A stretch of 64,000 nucleotides of DNA. Origin: Neocallimastix lanati (nom. inval.) (lineage: Eukaryota > Neocallimastigomycota > Neocallimastigomycetes > Neocallimastigales > Neocallimastigaceae). A model generated the notes under the pieces. The model had not been told where the DNA came from. It made no database searches and was given only the letters and a program-made list of their open reading frames with translations. Position 1 is the stretch's first letter. Every line of letters begins with the position of its first letter. A program made the translations under genes and the position numbers. This document shows positions 36,892 to 52,184 of the stretch, in pieces. Where the stretch lies: positions 267,501 to 331,500 of the forward strand of contig JACVTC010000039.1 of the NCBI GenBank assembly GCA_016946835.1, given 5' to 3'.

Positions 36892-37662
36892 TTAATTAAA
36901 AATTATCATTATCATTTTAATAATTATAATTTTGAAATTTTAATTTTTATTAATTTATAAATTTAATATTAATAATAACTTTTGACTTTTTTTGTTTTTT
37001 TTTTTTTTTTAATTTTTTTTTATAAATTAAATTTATTATATTAATATTAATATATATATATATTTTTTCTTTTTAATTCTCTTAAAATTGAAAAATTAAT
37101 AAGTGTAGACTAAAATCATTATAGAAATATATTTATATATAGCTATAAATTCATCTATATCTATATATAGAGATATAATAAAAATTTTTGTTAATATAGA
37201 TTCTTCCTTTTACGCTATAAGCGCATTTTATATATCCATGATTGGTACTAATAATGAAATTATATAATTTTTAAAATAGAATTAGCTAACATTCCTTTAA
37301 ATACTTATTTATATTTCATTATTTTTTTAAATGCAATAAATATATACAAAGGATAATATTTTTTTAAGTAACATTAATAAGATTAATTTGATAATAAATA
37401 ATAATACTATATAATAAAATATATATATATTATTACATCAAAAATTATTATAAATTGTTATTTCAATAATATTTTTTTTTTTTATGTCTGGTAGTTTAGT
37501 TTTAATTTTTAAATTTAATATTTAAACATATGTTTTTAATGATTTAATACTTAAAATTAATAAATAAATAAATAATTTAATATTTGAATATTTATTATTT
37601 AATATATAATATTTAAAATATTTATCTTTTATCTCTCAAGATTAAATGTCATGTATTTTTCT

Positions 37663-37693
<31 letters not shown>

Positions 37694-38030
37694 ATAATTA
37701 TTTATTTTTTTTATTTAATTAGTGGTATTAATTATTTTATAAAAGTTTAATTTTATAAAAATTTATATTATTTTGACTATTTTACTTTTTTTTATTTTTT
37801 TTTTTTTTTTAATTTTTTTTTCCTACAAGATAGAATATAATATTAATAATATTATTCTTTATATATTTATCTATAATAAATTTATTATATTATAGGTTAC
37901 TATTAATATATATATATGATTACTAAATAAAAAGTGTTCCACTTTATACTTTGAAATTTTTTAAATTTTTTTAATCCTTTAAATATTATATTTATATAGG
38001 TAAAATATTTATATATATTATATTTATATA

Positions 38031-38080
<50 letters not shown>

Positions 38081-38177
38081 TTATTATAGCATTTTCATCA
38101 TTATAATATATATATATATAAATTTTTTTTTTTTTTGGGAAAATATAGATTTAAAAATGTAAAAATATATAATTATG

Positions 38178-38208
<31 letters not shown>

Positions 38209-38535
38209 TTATATAAATTATATTTTTTTTTATTAATATTTTATTTAAATATAAAGTTTTTTTTTGTTTTATAAAAAAAAAATATATATGAAATTTTATA
38301 ATTTTTTTTTTTTTCATTCAGAAAGTACTTAAAATAAGTTTTTTTTTTTTTTTTAATATTATAGATATAAAATTTTTTTTAAATAAAAAAGATACTAAAT
38401 AAATTATTTTTATTGATTATGAATTTTTTTTTTTTTTTTCATTCAGAAAGTACTAAAAAAATGTTTTTTTTTTTTATTAATATAAAATTTTTTTTTAAAA
38501 AAAGATACTAAATAAATTATTTTAATTGATGATAA

Positions 38536-38587
<52 letters not shown>

Positions 38588-38666
38588 TTTAATAATTTAT
38601 TTATTTATTTTTTTTTGTAATTTTTTTTTTATTTTATTAGTATTAGTAGTATTACTAAATTTGTAA

Positions 38667-38700
<34 letters not shown>

Positions 38701-38770
38701 ATTTATTTATTTATTTATTTATTATTAATATTATTAATAATAATAATAATTTAATTTTTTTTTTTTTTTT
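34321..38770. repeat. Large A/T desert with duplications
   Basis: No gene supported. It holds A-tracts of about 44-48 bases (34497-34544, 38036-38076), a tandem duplication of about 85-90 bases at 34815-34995, a second of about 115-120 bases at 38300-38535 (CATTCAGAAAGTACT...GATACTAAATAAATTATTTT), and ATT arrays (38540-38585). A small G+C island at 36055-36105 is discussed under findings. Confidence 0.6.
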
Positions 38771-38774
38771 TATT

Positions 38775-41408
38775 TTAAAGGGCATGATTAAATAAATAAG
38801 AAACCGATTTCCCGGTAAAGGAACGATCAATAGCTTCTGCTAAAACGGTACTAATATCAATAATTCTTAATTTGGTGGATTGCTTTATTTTTTCTTCTGG
38901 AATATTATAGGAATTGGTGGTGAAGATAGCATCAACACAATCACATTTTTCAATTTTTTCTAGGGCATTATTCGATAAAATACCATGGGTGGCAACAATA
39001 TAAATTTTTTGTGCCTCATTATCTCGGAGAACTTCAGCAGTACTTAAGAAGGCTTCTGGTCCATCAATAATATCATCCTATAGATATAGATATAAATAAA
39101 TATATAAATAAATAAATAAATAAATAATACTAATTATAAAAATATATATATATATAGTAAAAATAAATAAATAAAAAAAATAATAATCATAATAATAATC
39201 ATTATAATAATAATAATAATAATAATAATAATTATGATAATAATAATAATAATTATAATAAAAAAAATAATAATAATTATGATAATAATAAAAATAATAA
39301 TAATATATAATAAAAATAAAAATAAAATTCGATTATGAATTACCATAATGAAACAGTTCTTTCCCTTAACTTCTCCAATAACAGTGGCCTTGGTATTAAG
39401 AGTATCATTTTTCTTTTCAATCATAGCAAATGGTAAATTTAATTGATCGGCAAGTGAAGTGACACGCATAGCACCACCAGCATTCTTAGATACTACAATA
39501 CCATTCGTATAATCTGGAATATTTTCTTTAATATATTTAGCGATCGTAGGTTCAGAGTAAAGATTATCCACTGGAACATTAAAGAAACCTTGTATAACCG
39601 AAGAGTGAAGATCCATCGTGATAATATGGTCAACACCAGAACAAATAAGTATATTGGCAATTACTAAAAAAAAAAATTTTTTTTTATTTTTATTTATTAT
39701 TTTTGTTTTTGTTTTTTGTTTTATTTTGTTTTTATTTTGTTTTGTTAAAAATTAGTATAAATTAATCATTCCAATAAAAAAAAATATAAATAATTTTTTT
39801 TTTTATTTAAATGAAATAATTGAAAATGAATTATATAATATTAGATATAATAATTATTTATTAAAAGGAGTAAAAATAAATATTATTTAGTTTTTTTTTT
39901 TTTTTTTTTTTTTTAAAAAAGTTTTATTAATAATATTAATATATATATATATATATAATTTTTGGTGAATAGTTATAATAATTAAAATAAAATATAATTT
40001 TTTCATTTATTAAACATACACTTGGCAGTAATAGCAGTTCTACTCTTCTTCATTTTAGATCTCTTACCATATGGGAAATATGGAATACTATTATAATTTT
40101 TATTGAAAAAAAAAAAAAAAGAGAGAGAAATATATAGATAATAATATAAAATTTTATAAAGTTATATATTAATATTAAATTTAACATTTATATAAATAAA
40201 AATAATAATAATAATAATAAAAAGAAAAAAAAAAATAAATATATATATTATATTATATTAAATTATATTATATATTTTTAATTTACACAGCAGTAACATT
40301 GGCAGCTGATGCACTTTTACAAGCTTTAATCATAATTAATAATTCCATAATATCATTGTTAACGGAATCAGAACAAGACTGAATAATATATACATTCTTA
40401 TCTCTTATAGAAACTTTAATTTCAACTGAAATTTCCTCACAAGCATTTCTTTTGATTTCAATTTCACTTGGTGGAATACCTAATTTTTTGGTTATTAACT
40501 ATTAAAATTGATAATTATTAATGTATATATTTATATATATATTAAGATTAATAATATTGATTAATATATAGATTGCATTTTTAATATAAAATATATCAAC
40601 ATATATTTTTTCATTTTCATTTTTATTTTATTTTATTAAATAATTATCATTATGGTTCTGTAAATGGATTTATTTAAGTGAATTTTATACAATAATAAAT
40701 ATTTTATTTTTATTAGTATCATTAAACCACTTTATCATATTTAATCTTTACTAATTTTATTCATAAAATCTTTATTTCTTTTATTATGGTATAAATTATT
40801 ATTTTTTTTATATTTAACTTTTTCATAAATTGTTAATTTTAATGATATTAGTTTTTTTTCTTTTATATATATATTATAATATTGTATTTTTTTTTTAATA
40901 ATAATTTCGTAAAAGCATTTGAAATATTTATATGAAATAGGTATTCTCTTCAATTTATATTTAATGTAATCCAATTTTATTTTGGGGTTATTTAGGTCGA
41001 CAAAATGAATTTCAAAAACAATTTATAAAGATTCCATCAATTTCATAAGTGATATAGAATTATATAAATATATATATATATTTTCTACTATTTCATAAAT
41101 AGTTTTAAAAAGGTATTATATAAATATAAAAAATGAAATTTATTGTATATATTTATTTATTTGAAAATGGAAAAATAAAATAAAATAAAATAAAATAAAA
41201 CTAATTAAGAAATTTATTAATTAATTGTTTAATTAGTATTTTTTTTTCTTTTTGGATTTTAAATTAATTTATCATACACTTGATGAAGATATAGACTATT
41301 TTATTTCTTATTCATTCAAATTTTTATTAAAATTATTACTTCAGATAAGCTCTTATTAGTAGTGCCCACAAAAATATATGGCTTATGTTCCCTTTTACTA
41401 GATTCCAT
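38775..41408 (-). CDS. PRPP synthetase family protein, associated-protein (PRPSAP/Prs1-like) type
   Basis: Five minus-strand exons (41408-41340, 40498-40287, 40087-40020, 39663-39344, 39077-38775) join in frame to 323 residues, the usual length of the family. Family blocks are in order: YIFVGTTNKSLSE, VYIIQSCSDSVNNDIMELL, VTAVIPYFPYGKRSKMKKSR, HIITMDLHSSVIQGFFNVPV, VVSKNAGGAMRVTSLAD, IYIVATHGILS, and the end AEAIDRSFTGKSVSYLF. True synthetases make PRPP from ribose-5-phosphate and ATP. Here the ribose-phosphate loop is DDIIDGPEAFL (from residue 201) instead of the DDxxDTxGT loop of active enzymes, and the ATP-site segment is KRSKMKKSR. Both resemble the non-catalytic associated proteins (PRPSAP) of animals and the divergent yeast subunits. 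A regulatory partner of an active synthetase encoded elsewhere is likely (inference). Introns carry long ATA arrays. Confidence 0.9.
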
Positions 41409-42480
<1,072 letters not shown>

Positions 42481-42486
42481 ATATTT

Positions 42487-42804
42487 TTAATCAAATTTAT
42501 ATCCAAAATATTTTTCTTTAATAATTATTGTTTTATCGTAATCTAACAATTCAGCTGATTGTAAACAAGACTTACAGCTTTGCTCATATCTAATAAGATC
42601 AGTCATTGAAATTGGTTGAGAAGCTTTTAATTTTTTTTGAATATTTTTTTTGAATTTTTTTAGGATTTTTTTGGATTCTTTCATCATCATCTTTTTATTC
42701 TTCTTCCTTGTTTTACTAATAGTATGTCTAAAATTTTGGTTTTTAGTAATATTTATTTTATCACTGACCATCATAGTATTATTAATGCATTCAATATTTT
42801 TTAA

Positions 42805-42848
<44 letters not shown>

Positions 42849-45810
42849 TACTATTATTATTATTTTTATTATTAGTGTTATTTATTTCATTATTTATTTT
42901 ACTACCATTTATTGAGTCTATATTAATCATATTATTATTATTATAAATATTTATTTCATTATTTATTTTACTACCATTTATTGAGTCTATATTATTCTCA
43001 TTTTTTATTGCGTTAGACAGTTTTTCAAGCTTCTCTTCATATTCGATAGATTTTTGTTCACTAAAATTACTCATTTTATCATTAATTTCTATAATATTAT
43101 TCAAGCTGTTCATACTTTTTGACCTATTCGTATTAATATTAATAATGTTGATTTCATTATTTGCTGTATTATCGTTTATTGAACTAATATTATTAGTATT
43201 CTTTCTTTCGATAGGAATTTTTTTTAGTTTCATTGTTTCATATGCTATTCCATTATTTGTTTCTTTAATACCCATTTTATTATAATCATTCTTTTTTTCG
43301 ATAGGCGTAGTTTCTAGTTTCTTTTCATACTTTATTACATTGATAGTTTCCTCCTCATTAATAATATTAGTTTTATCATTAATTAGTATGACATTATTTG
43401 TAATGTTTGTACCATTTAAATTATTATTATTATTACTATTATTATTATTATTATTATCATTATTGTTACTATTATCATTATTGTTACTATTATCATTATT
43501 GTTACTATTATTATTACTATTATTATTATTATTACTATTATTATTATTATTACTATTATTATTATTATTAATGTTTATTTCATAATCTATCATATTCTTA
43601 TCCACTGGGTAATTGATAATCTTTCTTTCCGTTATTGCTTTTTCTAATTTTTTTTCATAATTTAGTAAATTTACTGTTTCTTGATTGTTTTTTGTCATTT
43701 TTTCTTCAGAATTAAATATTAAATTTCTGATGGCCATGAACTCCTTTGCCTTTAATTGTATATCATCATTTTTTTCATTAAAGTTATCAAATGATGATTG
43801 ATCTCTTATATTTTCTTTACTTGATTTATTATGATGACTCTTATTTTGTTCCTTCAACTGCTTTATACTTATTAATGATAAAAAATTGATGGATTTCGTA
43901 TCATTTAATTTGATTGTATCATTTCTATCAAAAGTCAGTAGTTTTTCTTTATTTAATATATTTTTGTTCACTTTATTTTTCATAAACGTATCATAAATTT
44001 TGGAGTTTATAATCTTTAATTCTTCATTCATAATCGGTTCATACCTTTGTTGTTTGGAAGCTTGGTCATAATAATGGCTTCTGGAATTTAAAAGAATTGA
44101 GTGGTATATAAATTGTATGAATTTCTTTTCTAGATCGAAAGAACAATTAATAATTGTTTTATCGTTTTTTGTTTTATTTATTCCTTTTATCTTTAAAAAA
44201 TCATATGAATAATTAGCATATCGTTTTCTTCTCTGCCGCCACCTTAATTTAGTATTGCTTACACATAAAAGATATAACAAGAAATAATAAAATTTTAATA
44301 TGTCATCATGTTTTAATGTCTTTAAAATATCGTAAAAAGTATTGAAATATCTTGTTTTTTTTCCGTTCAACAGAATCATAGCTTTCCGATTTTTTTGTAC
44401 GGCGAATGGACAATCTAAAGAAATTTTTTTAAAAATTTGGTATAATTCGGTTCTTGGAAGAGTATTCATCACAGTTAGATAAAATTCCTTTCTCAGGAAG
44501 GGTACTATGTCTAAATATATTCAAGTTATATATATATATATATATTTTTTTTTATTAATAATTTTTCATTAACATTAGGAATTTTTTTTTTTATTATTTT
44601 TTTTTAATATAAATTAATATAAAAAAAAATAGTTATTTTAACGTAAAAATTTTAAATAATTATAAAATTATAATAGAAAACCTTTTTTATTGTGGAATTT
44701 TATTATACTATTACTTTTAATATTAATTTCTTTTTTCGATATAGATGAAATATATTTTCCCCCTTTAGATGGATCATTAAAAAAATTCAAAAAGTATAGA
44801 TTAAATATGTTTATTGGATGATTATGATAATTTATAAGGTTCTTCATTGGAGAAACTGTAGATATCTATTGTATAATATAAATAGTTAATTAATAATTTA
44901 TTAATTTATTTTTATTTTTATTATTTTTATTATTTTTATTATTTTTAATTTTTATTTTATTTTATTTTATTTTATTTTATTTTTTTAATTTAAAATTAAT
45001 TTATAATGGTTTGACATAGTATTTTATATTATGTCAAATCAATATATTATTATATATACTTTTCAATTGTTATTTAACATGACTATGTATATAATTTAAT
45101 CTAAAATATGTTTAAAAAATTTTTTTATTATTATTGTATATGGTTTACATGGTCATGATAAAAGAATTTGTAGTAAAATATTTAATATATATATTATAAA
45201 TAATAATATATATAATTTTAAATATATATAAATATATATATATATTTTTTTTACAAAAATTAAATCATAAATATAATACAATATATGTAATACTAACAAT
45301 ATCAGTATTAATGTCTTTATATTTATTCTTCAATAATTGATATAAAATATCATTTGATTTAATAATATGCCTGATATTTCCACTACGATACTTTTTATTC
45401 TTGTGAGAATTCAGATATAAATTTTTTTTTGATTTAGTAGAATTTCTATCGGATGAAACTAAATTAAAATTTTGAATAATAATAAATATATATTATCAAT
45501 ATTATAATTGAAAATGATAATAATAAATCAATATAGAAAAAAAAATCTATAATTAATAATAGTATCAATGATAAATAATAAATAATAATAAACTTTAATT
45601 TTGTACTTCCAAATTTTTATTGTTATTCTATCTAAACCATTATTATTATTATTTTCATTTATAATTTAATTGAAAAAAAAAAAGGTTTTTCTATTTATCA
45701 TAAAAAAAAAACAATTTCAATATAAAATATAATTTACAAAAAATTTCAGGAACATTTTCAACGATATAAGACTTCAGTTCTTGAAAAAATCTTTTTGTTT
45801 TATATGACAT
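42487..45810 (-). CDS. Asn-rich protein of unknown function, four exons
   Basis: Exons 45810-45738, 45458-45298, 44865-44715 and 44510-42487 have standard GT...AG ends and join in frame to 802 residues beginning MSYKTKRFFQELKSYIVENV. I do not recognise the family. The first 300 residues are ordered-looking (hydrophobic and aromatic, e.g. ILKFYYFLLYLLCV). The middle is Asn-rich, with runs NNNNSNNNN encoded by AAT repeats, and has four degenerate copies of a YEKKLEK...I.K unit. Near the C-terminus a Lys-rich helix (KKMMMKESKKILKKFKKNIQ) precedes a conserved-looking end, YEQSCKSCLQSAELLDYDK. The large last exon alone has an open frame from a GTG at 44472 (first ATG 44469), but its frame continues upstream to the acceptor at 44511, which supports the extra exons. 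The three small exons rest on splice logic only. Confidence 0.6.
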
Positions 45811-45814
45811 ATTA

Positions 45815-46331
45815 AATATTATAATAAAAGTATAGAAGTAACTTTGTATTCGAAAACTTATTAATTTTTATTTTTTTTATTTTTTAAATTTATTATTATA
45901 AAATAAAATAAAATAAAATAAAAATAAAAAAGAAAAAGAAATTATTTTATATTTTAAATAATTTTTTTTTATTATAATTTTTACAAATGATTTATTCCAT
46001 TTTAAAAAAAAAAATGATGCAATTTTTAATTAAATTTTTATTATTTTATTGTTAATGTCTATATTTGTATTAAAAGATTAATGTTCATAGAGTAAATTGG
46101 TATTTCAATTAATAAAATTTATTTATTTATTTATTATAAAGATTTTAAAAACTATAAATTAATCATAGTATAAATTAACATAAAAATTTATATTTTATGT
46201 ATTAAAGTTTTTTTCAAAATTAAGGAATAAAAAAAAAAAGTCGTAATTACTATGAAATAATTTTTGTAATAAATTATAAATAATTAAAATAATTAATATT
46301 AATAATAATTAATAATAATAAATAATAATTT

Positions 46332-46378
<47 letters not shown>

Positions 46379-46448
46379 TAATAAGTAATAATAATTAATA
46401 ATTAATAATCAATAATAGTAATAATAATCGAACAAACAAACATACAAA

Positions 46449-46527
<79 letters not shown>

Positions 46528-47300
46528 ATAGTAATTGTAAATAATAAATAATTATAATATTTATATTTATATGCATAATATATGAATGTTATCATTTTAC
46601 TTTTTATTTTTATTTTTTATTTTTATTTAATGAACAATATTAATATTATAAAATGTTAATATTATATTAATAATTATTATTCCTATTGAATGAGTATTAA
46701 TTATTAAAATTTGACATTTTTTATTTTATATTATTTTTTTTCAAAAAAAAAAATATATATATATATATTAATAAATGGTACTGAAAAATTTTAATTACTA
46801 ATATATTATTTTAATATATTATGAATTAATTAAATCATTATTTTTAATATAATTATAATATATTAATAAATAATCATACCTTTTTCATAAAAAAAAAAAA
46901 AAAAAGTTAAAAATGAAAAATGATTAATATTTCTTAATAATAAAAAAGCTCGGAATTACTTTTTTTTTTTTTTTTTTTTTTCTTTTTAAATAAAAAATTA
47001 AAAAAAAAAAAAATAAAATAATAATAAATAGTAATTTAATATTTAATAAAGAACGGAAAAAAGCCGTCGATAATAATAAATAAGAATCAAACTAATGAAA
47101 TAATATATTTTAATTATAACAAGGCATCAACAGCAAAAGTTAAAAATAATTAAATTAACCAATCACAATTTCCTCTTTAAATATAAATATAAATATTATA
47201 TAATTCTTATTTTTTTTTTTAAAAATAAAGTTATATAAATTCTAAAATAATAAAAAGATAAATAATAATAATAAAAGTTGATATATTAAAGTATAAATAA
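45815..47300. repeat. A/T-rich intergenic region with an (AAAT)n array
   Basis: About 22 AAAT units lie at 46446-46530 and an AAT array at 46330-46372. The divergent promoters of the Asn-rich gene (-) and the transporter gene (+) must lie here. No gene seen. Confidence 0.65.
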
Positions 47301-47306
47301 TTAATA

Positions 47307-47563
47307 ATGTTAGAAGATAATGATATAAGTAATGAAGCTACTATTGATTCATTTTCTGGAAAAAATGTTGCCATCAATTCAAATTATTCAGATTCTGAAA
47401 CCATTACTATTGATGATGAAAATGTTAGTTTATTAAGAAGTAATGCTCCTATAAATAATAGAAATCAAAATGAAAATAAAGAATTTTTGGGTCTAATTTT
47501 AATGGTGAGTTATATATATATATATATTATTAAATTTTAAATAGAAATGCTACATTTCGAATT

Positions 47564-47613
<50 letters not shown>

Positions 47614-48087
47614 CTTTCTTTCTTCCTTGTCGAAAAACAAAAATGGAAAATAAAATTTTATAATGATATATCATATTTAATTGAGAATATTTTCTATCCA
47701 TAAATATATAAATTATATTTTTACTTATTACTTGTATATTTAATAATTTTATTTTATTTTATTTTATTTTTTAAAAAAAAGACTTTATCAGCATTTGCAT
47801 TTTCAACTATGTCTCTTTGTGTAAAAATTGGAAATAAAAAATATCCTTTTTTCCAATCGGTATTTGCTCGTTCAATTTTTCAAGTAGTTGGAGGTTACGT
47901 TGGTTGTAAAACAGTTAAAGTTAGTCCCTGGGGTCATCCAAAACATTATTTACTACTTATATGTAGAGGTGCTTTCGGTGCCATTGGAATGACTCTATTT
48001 TTCGCTGGTATGACTTATTTACCCTTGGCTGATAATACAGGTAAATATATATATATATATTTATATTTTTTTTTATTTTTATTTTTA

Positions 48088-48170
<83 letters not shown>

Positions 48171-48775
48171 TGATTTTAAAATCATTATGCCTTTATTCAA
48201 TAATAATAATAATAACAATAATCTTATAATAATAATAATAATAATTTTATAACAATAAAATTTGTTAACAAAAAAAATTTTTTTTATAATGTTAATGATT
48301 ACATTTAATATCTATTAGTTGTTTTTTTCACTGGCCCAGCTATTACTGCTATAATTGCATGGATTATTTTAGGTGAACAATTAACAGTTTTAGATGGTTT
48401 CTTATCTCTTTTAAGTTTATTTGGTGTTATTCTTGTTTCAAAACCTCAATTTTTATTCTCAAATAATGATAATACGAATTACAATTCCGTTTATTTCTTA
48501 TTACCATTAATCGGTGCATCGATGGGCGCATTTGCTTATATTATTGTTCGTTATATTGGTAGTGGTGTTCATTATTTAGTTCATGTATTTTATTTCGGTG
48601 TGGTATCAACAGTTATCTCTGCATTCTCATTATTTATTTTCCATATTCAAGATCCAATAATGCCAGAATCACTTTTTGATTGGATTATTCATATTTTAAT
48701 TGCTATTTCTGCTTTTATTGGTCAATGTCTTTTGAATAGAGGTTTACAACTTTGCGCAGCAGGACCAGGAACTTT

Positions 48776-48827
<52 letters not shown>

Positions 48828-48891
48828 ATTTATACAATATATTTGAATAAGTAGTATACAGTATTTATTTGCTCATTATTTTTCATTACTC

Positions 48892-48922
<31 letters not shown>

Positions 48923-49016
48923 ATTATTATTATTATTATTATTATAATTATTATTATTATTATTATAATTATTATTATTATTATTATAATTATTATTATT
49001 ATTATTATTATTATAA

Positions 49017-49052
<36 letters not shown>

Positions 49053-49314
49053 TTTTTTTAATTATTAATAATATCATACAATATATAATTTAATTAACAT
49101 TTATTAGATGAGAAATTTAGATGTTGTATTTGCATTTATTTTTGGCATTACAATACTTGGTGAAGTTCCAAAATGGAATTCTATTACTGGTGCTTTGATT
49201 ATAGTTGGAAGCAGTGTTGTAATGGGTCTTAAAAAATTTTTACAAAAGAAAAAAAGTACTACACCAATCAACAGAGCTGTCTCATTAGAAGAATCATCAG
49301 AGGATGAAGAATAA
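47307..49314 (+). CDS. Drug/metabolite transporter superfamily membrane protein (EamA/SLC35G-like)
   Basis: Exons 47307-47504, 47782-48040, 48319-48776 and 49108-49314 join in frame to 373 residues. An acidic, Ser/Asn-rich cytosolic N-terminus (1-60) is followed by about ten membrane segments in two EamA halves. The first half has the typical RGAFGAIGMTLFFAGMTYLPLADNT (shown here as two pieces: RGAFGAIGMTLFF and AGMTYLPLADNT) and GPAITAIIAWIILGE; the second has QCLLNRGLQLCAAGPGTL and VVFAFIFGITILGE, followed by ITGALIIVGSSVV. The tail is Lys-rich then Glu-rich (SLEESSEDEE). Members of this group export or import small metabolites; the substrate cannot be told from sequence. Introns 2 and 3 are filled with TTA/ATT arrays. 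Upstream in-frame ATG choice: the first ATG of exon 1 is used. Confidence 0.9.
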
Positions 49315-49319
49315 AAGAT

Positions 49320-49651
49320 TTAAATTAATTTATATAATATATTTATTAAATACCATATTATTTAAATGCATATTTTTTTTTTTTTTAACTTCTTATATTA
49401 AATTACATTTATATTATCATCATATATAAATTTATTAATATTATTATAAATCAATATTTTTCTTTCTTGTAAAAACAAAAATAAAATCAAGAAAATAAAA
49501 ATAAAAATAAATCAATAAATATTAAAAGGAGTTTAATATAACAAAAAATAATTAAAACACAAAAGAAACATATATAAACAAACAAATAAATACAATAGAT
49601 AGAGAGGGAAAAAAAAAAAAAAGCTATTTTTTTTAAGGATATAGTTGATTT

Positions 49652-49691
<40 letters not shown>

Positions 49692-50226
49692 TTAATTTAA
49701 AAACTAAACACAAAAGTATAGAGAAATAAAAAAAAAAATAATAAAATAAAATAAAAATAAAAGTAAAATAATGATATATAATAATAATTAGTTATAAACG
49801 TTATCAAATAATACTAATAATGTACATAGAAAATATTATAAATTTTAATAAGATTTATAAAAAGAAAAAATTCTAAATATTTTAAATGCTCTTTGAATAT
49901 TTGAAATAAAATAAATAAATAAAAAATAAAAACAAAAATAAATAAATAAATAAGTAAATAAATAATATTAGTAATGATAATAAATCAAATGATTTAAAAA
50001 ATAATTAAATAATATTGTAATATTTAAGTAATTAATAAAACCTAAAATCTTGAGTATCTTTATATATATATATATATTTTTATTTAATTATTTAATATTA
50101 ATAATTTTTATTAATTTTGGATAGAATATTAAATTTTACTTTGATAACTATAAAAATTAGAAAAAAAAAAAATAAAATAAAATATTGTTTTGTTATGGAA
50201 TTGTTCAGCATATAATATATTTATGG

Positions 50227-50260
<34 letters not shown>

Positions 50261-50480
50261 TTTTTTTAATTTTTATTTTTATAAAAAAAATTACCTTCGA
50301 AATTAATAAGAGTTTAATCTCCATAATGAGATAAAATAATAATAGCTTTATTTTTGTGGATGATTTAAATATTATTAAATATATTTTTTTACTATTGGAT
50401 ATTATAGATGCATATTAATTTAACTATAAATAACATATTTTAAATGTATAGTATAAAATATATGTTAAATTTAACTATTG

Positions 50481-50511
<31 letters not shown>

Positions 50512-51278
50512 TTTTTTGTTTTTAAAGTTACATTTATCTTTTTTAAATGAATATATACATATATGTATATATACTATTTGGTAAACAAAATATATCAAAA
50601 TTTAAAGTACAATTAAAATTAATTATTTATATATATATTGAATAATTATTAAAAGAATTCGGTACTACAAGGCTTAAATATTTTTAATTGATAAACAAAT
50701 AATTATTAAATATAAATATATAAAACTCAATAAAATATATTAAAAGAATCTTAATAAGCTATGAATAAAAAAAAAAATTACCTCTTTTTTTTTTTTTTTT
50801 TTTTTTCCTGGTCATATTTGTATTTTTTTAGTGATCATTTCCATAAACATTAAAGTTAAGATAAATTTTTAATTTTAAAATAATAATTAATAATAATAAT
50901 AATATAAATTTTTTAATTTTAAAATAGAAGTATTTAATTTAATGTCATTAAATATATATAAAATATATAAATAAATAATAATAGATAAAAATATTAAACT
51001 ATATAAATAAATAAACATATAAAAATATAAATAAATTACTAAATAAATAATAAAAAAAATTTATTATTATAATTAAACTATTTTTGTTATTTTTATTAAA
51101 AATGATTATTAATTAGTATTATTATTGATTATTTATATATAGTAAAAATTTTTTTTTTTATTGTACAATTTTTAATTTATTATGTTATTTTTTTTTTTTT
51201 TTTTATTAGTATTTTTTTTTATTAATTCTTTAAATAAAGAATTATATATATAATATATTATATAATTTGATAAGTATT

Positions 51279-51320
<42 letters not shown>

Positions 51321-52180
51321 TATATATATATATATATCTTTATTTAAGATCTTTAAAAGGTTAATTTATAGAACATTTCATTTATATTCTTCCTTTTAAT
51401 AGTAATTAAGGATAACAAATTTCTTTGTGAAAGCAGAAAGAAATTAATAATTATAAAATTTTATATATTTTGTTGAATTAAAAATATATTCAGTAGCTCT
51501 CAAAATTTAAAAAAGAAATTAATCTATTCATTCATTTAGAATAATAATATTTAATCAAGAATTATAAATAAATTATTTTTTTAGAAAAAATACAAATATT
51601 TATACACTTTTTTTTTTTTAAAGGAAGTTAATCTAGTAATATTAATTTTTATTATTCAAAAAATTATTGGAAAAAGTAAGTTTATTTAAATTTTAATTAA
51701 TAAAAATGGCGTATTTTTTTTTTTTTTTTTTTTATTTTTTTATTTTTTATTTTATTTTTTAAAACATATAAAAAAATAAAAGAATAAAAAAAAAAAGAAA
51801 TAATAAAATAACTTATATAAATTATTATGAAGTACACGATATTTAAATTTTAATTAATAAAATATATAAATATATATATTTTATGTATATACAATCCATT
51901 TTTATATTTAGAGGAAAAATTCAAAATATTTTATAAATGGAAATTTAATTTTTGTATAAGCTTATTGAAACATCACATTTTATAAAGTAATTCAAATAAT
52001 AATTATAATTATTATAATTTTTATTTAAAAAAAAGAAAAAAAAAAAAAAGAAAAAAAGAAAAGAAAAAAGAACGAAGGAAGTTAAATATTAATATCATAT
52101 CAGAAAATTAGTAGAAGTTTATACAGGAAATTTATAGTTTGATAAAAAAAATTAATTGGTTTTTTTATAATTTAATATAT
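49320..52180. other. A/T desert between transporter and SNF5 genes
   Basis: A-tracts at 49656-49688 and 50481-50509, a T-tract at 51282-51319, an ATT array at 50235-50262. No gene or RNA structure recognised. The end nearest 52180 should contain the SNF5 promoter and leader. Confidence 0.6.
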
Positions 52181-52184
52181 TAGA

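Noticed and set aside
40741-40974. 77-residue minus-strand ORF between PRPP synthetase exons 1 and 2
   Set aside because: Lies inside intron 1, Lys/Tyr-rich from A/T bias, no family features.
43340-43585. Leu-rich plus-strand ORFs at 43340-43585 and 42650-42946
   Set aside because: Antisense shadows of the poly-Asn coding repeats.
45009-45041. Short hairpin TTTGACATA/TATGTCAAA
   Set aside because: Nine-base arms are not remarkable in this composition; it lies in an intron of the Asn-rich gene.
48869-49093. ORF of Ile and Tyr runs
   Set aside because: It lies in intron 3 of the transporter and is a translated ATT array.
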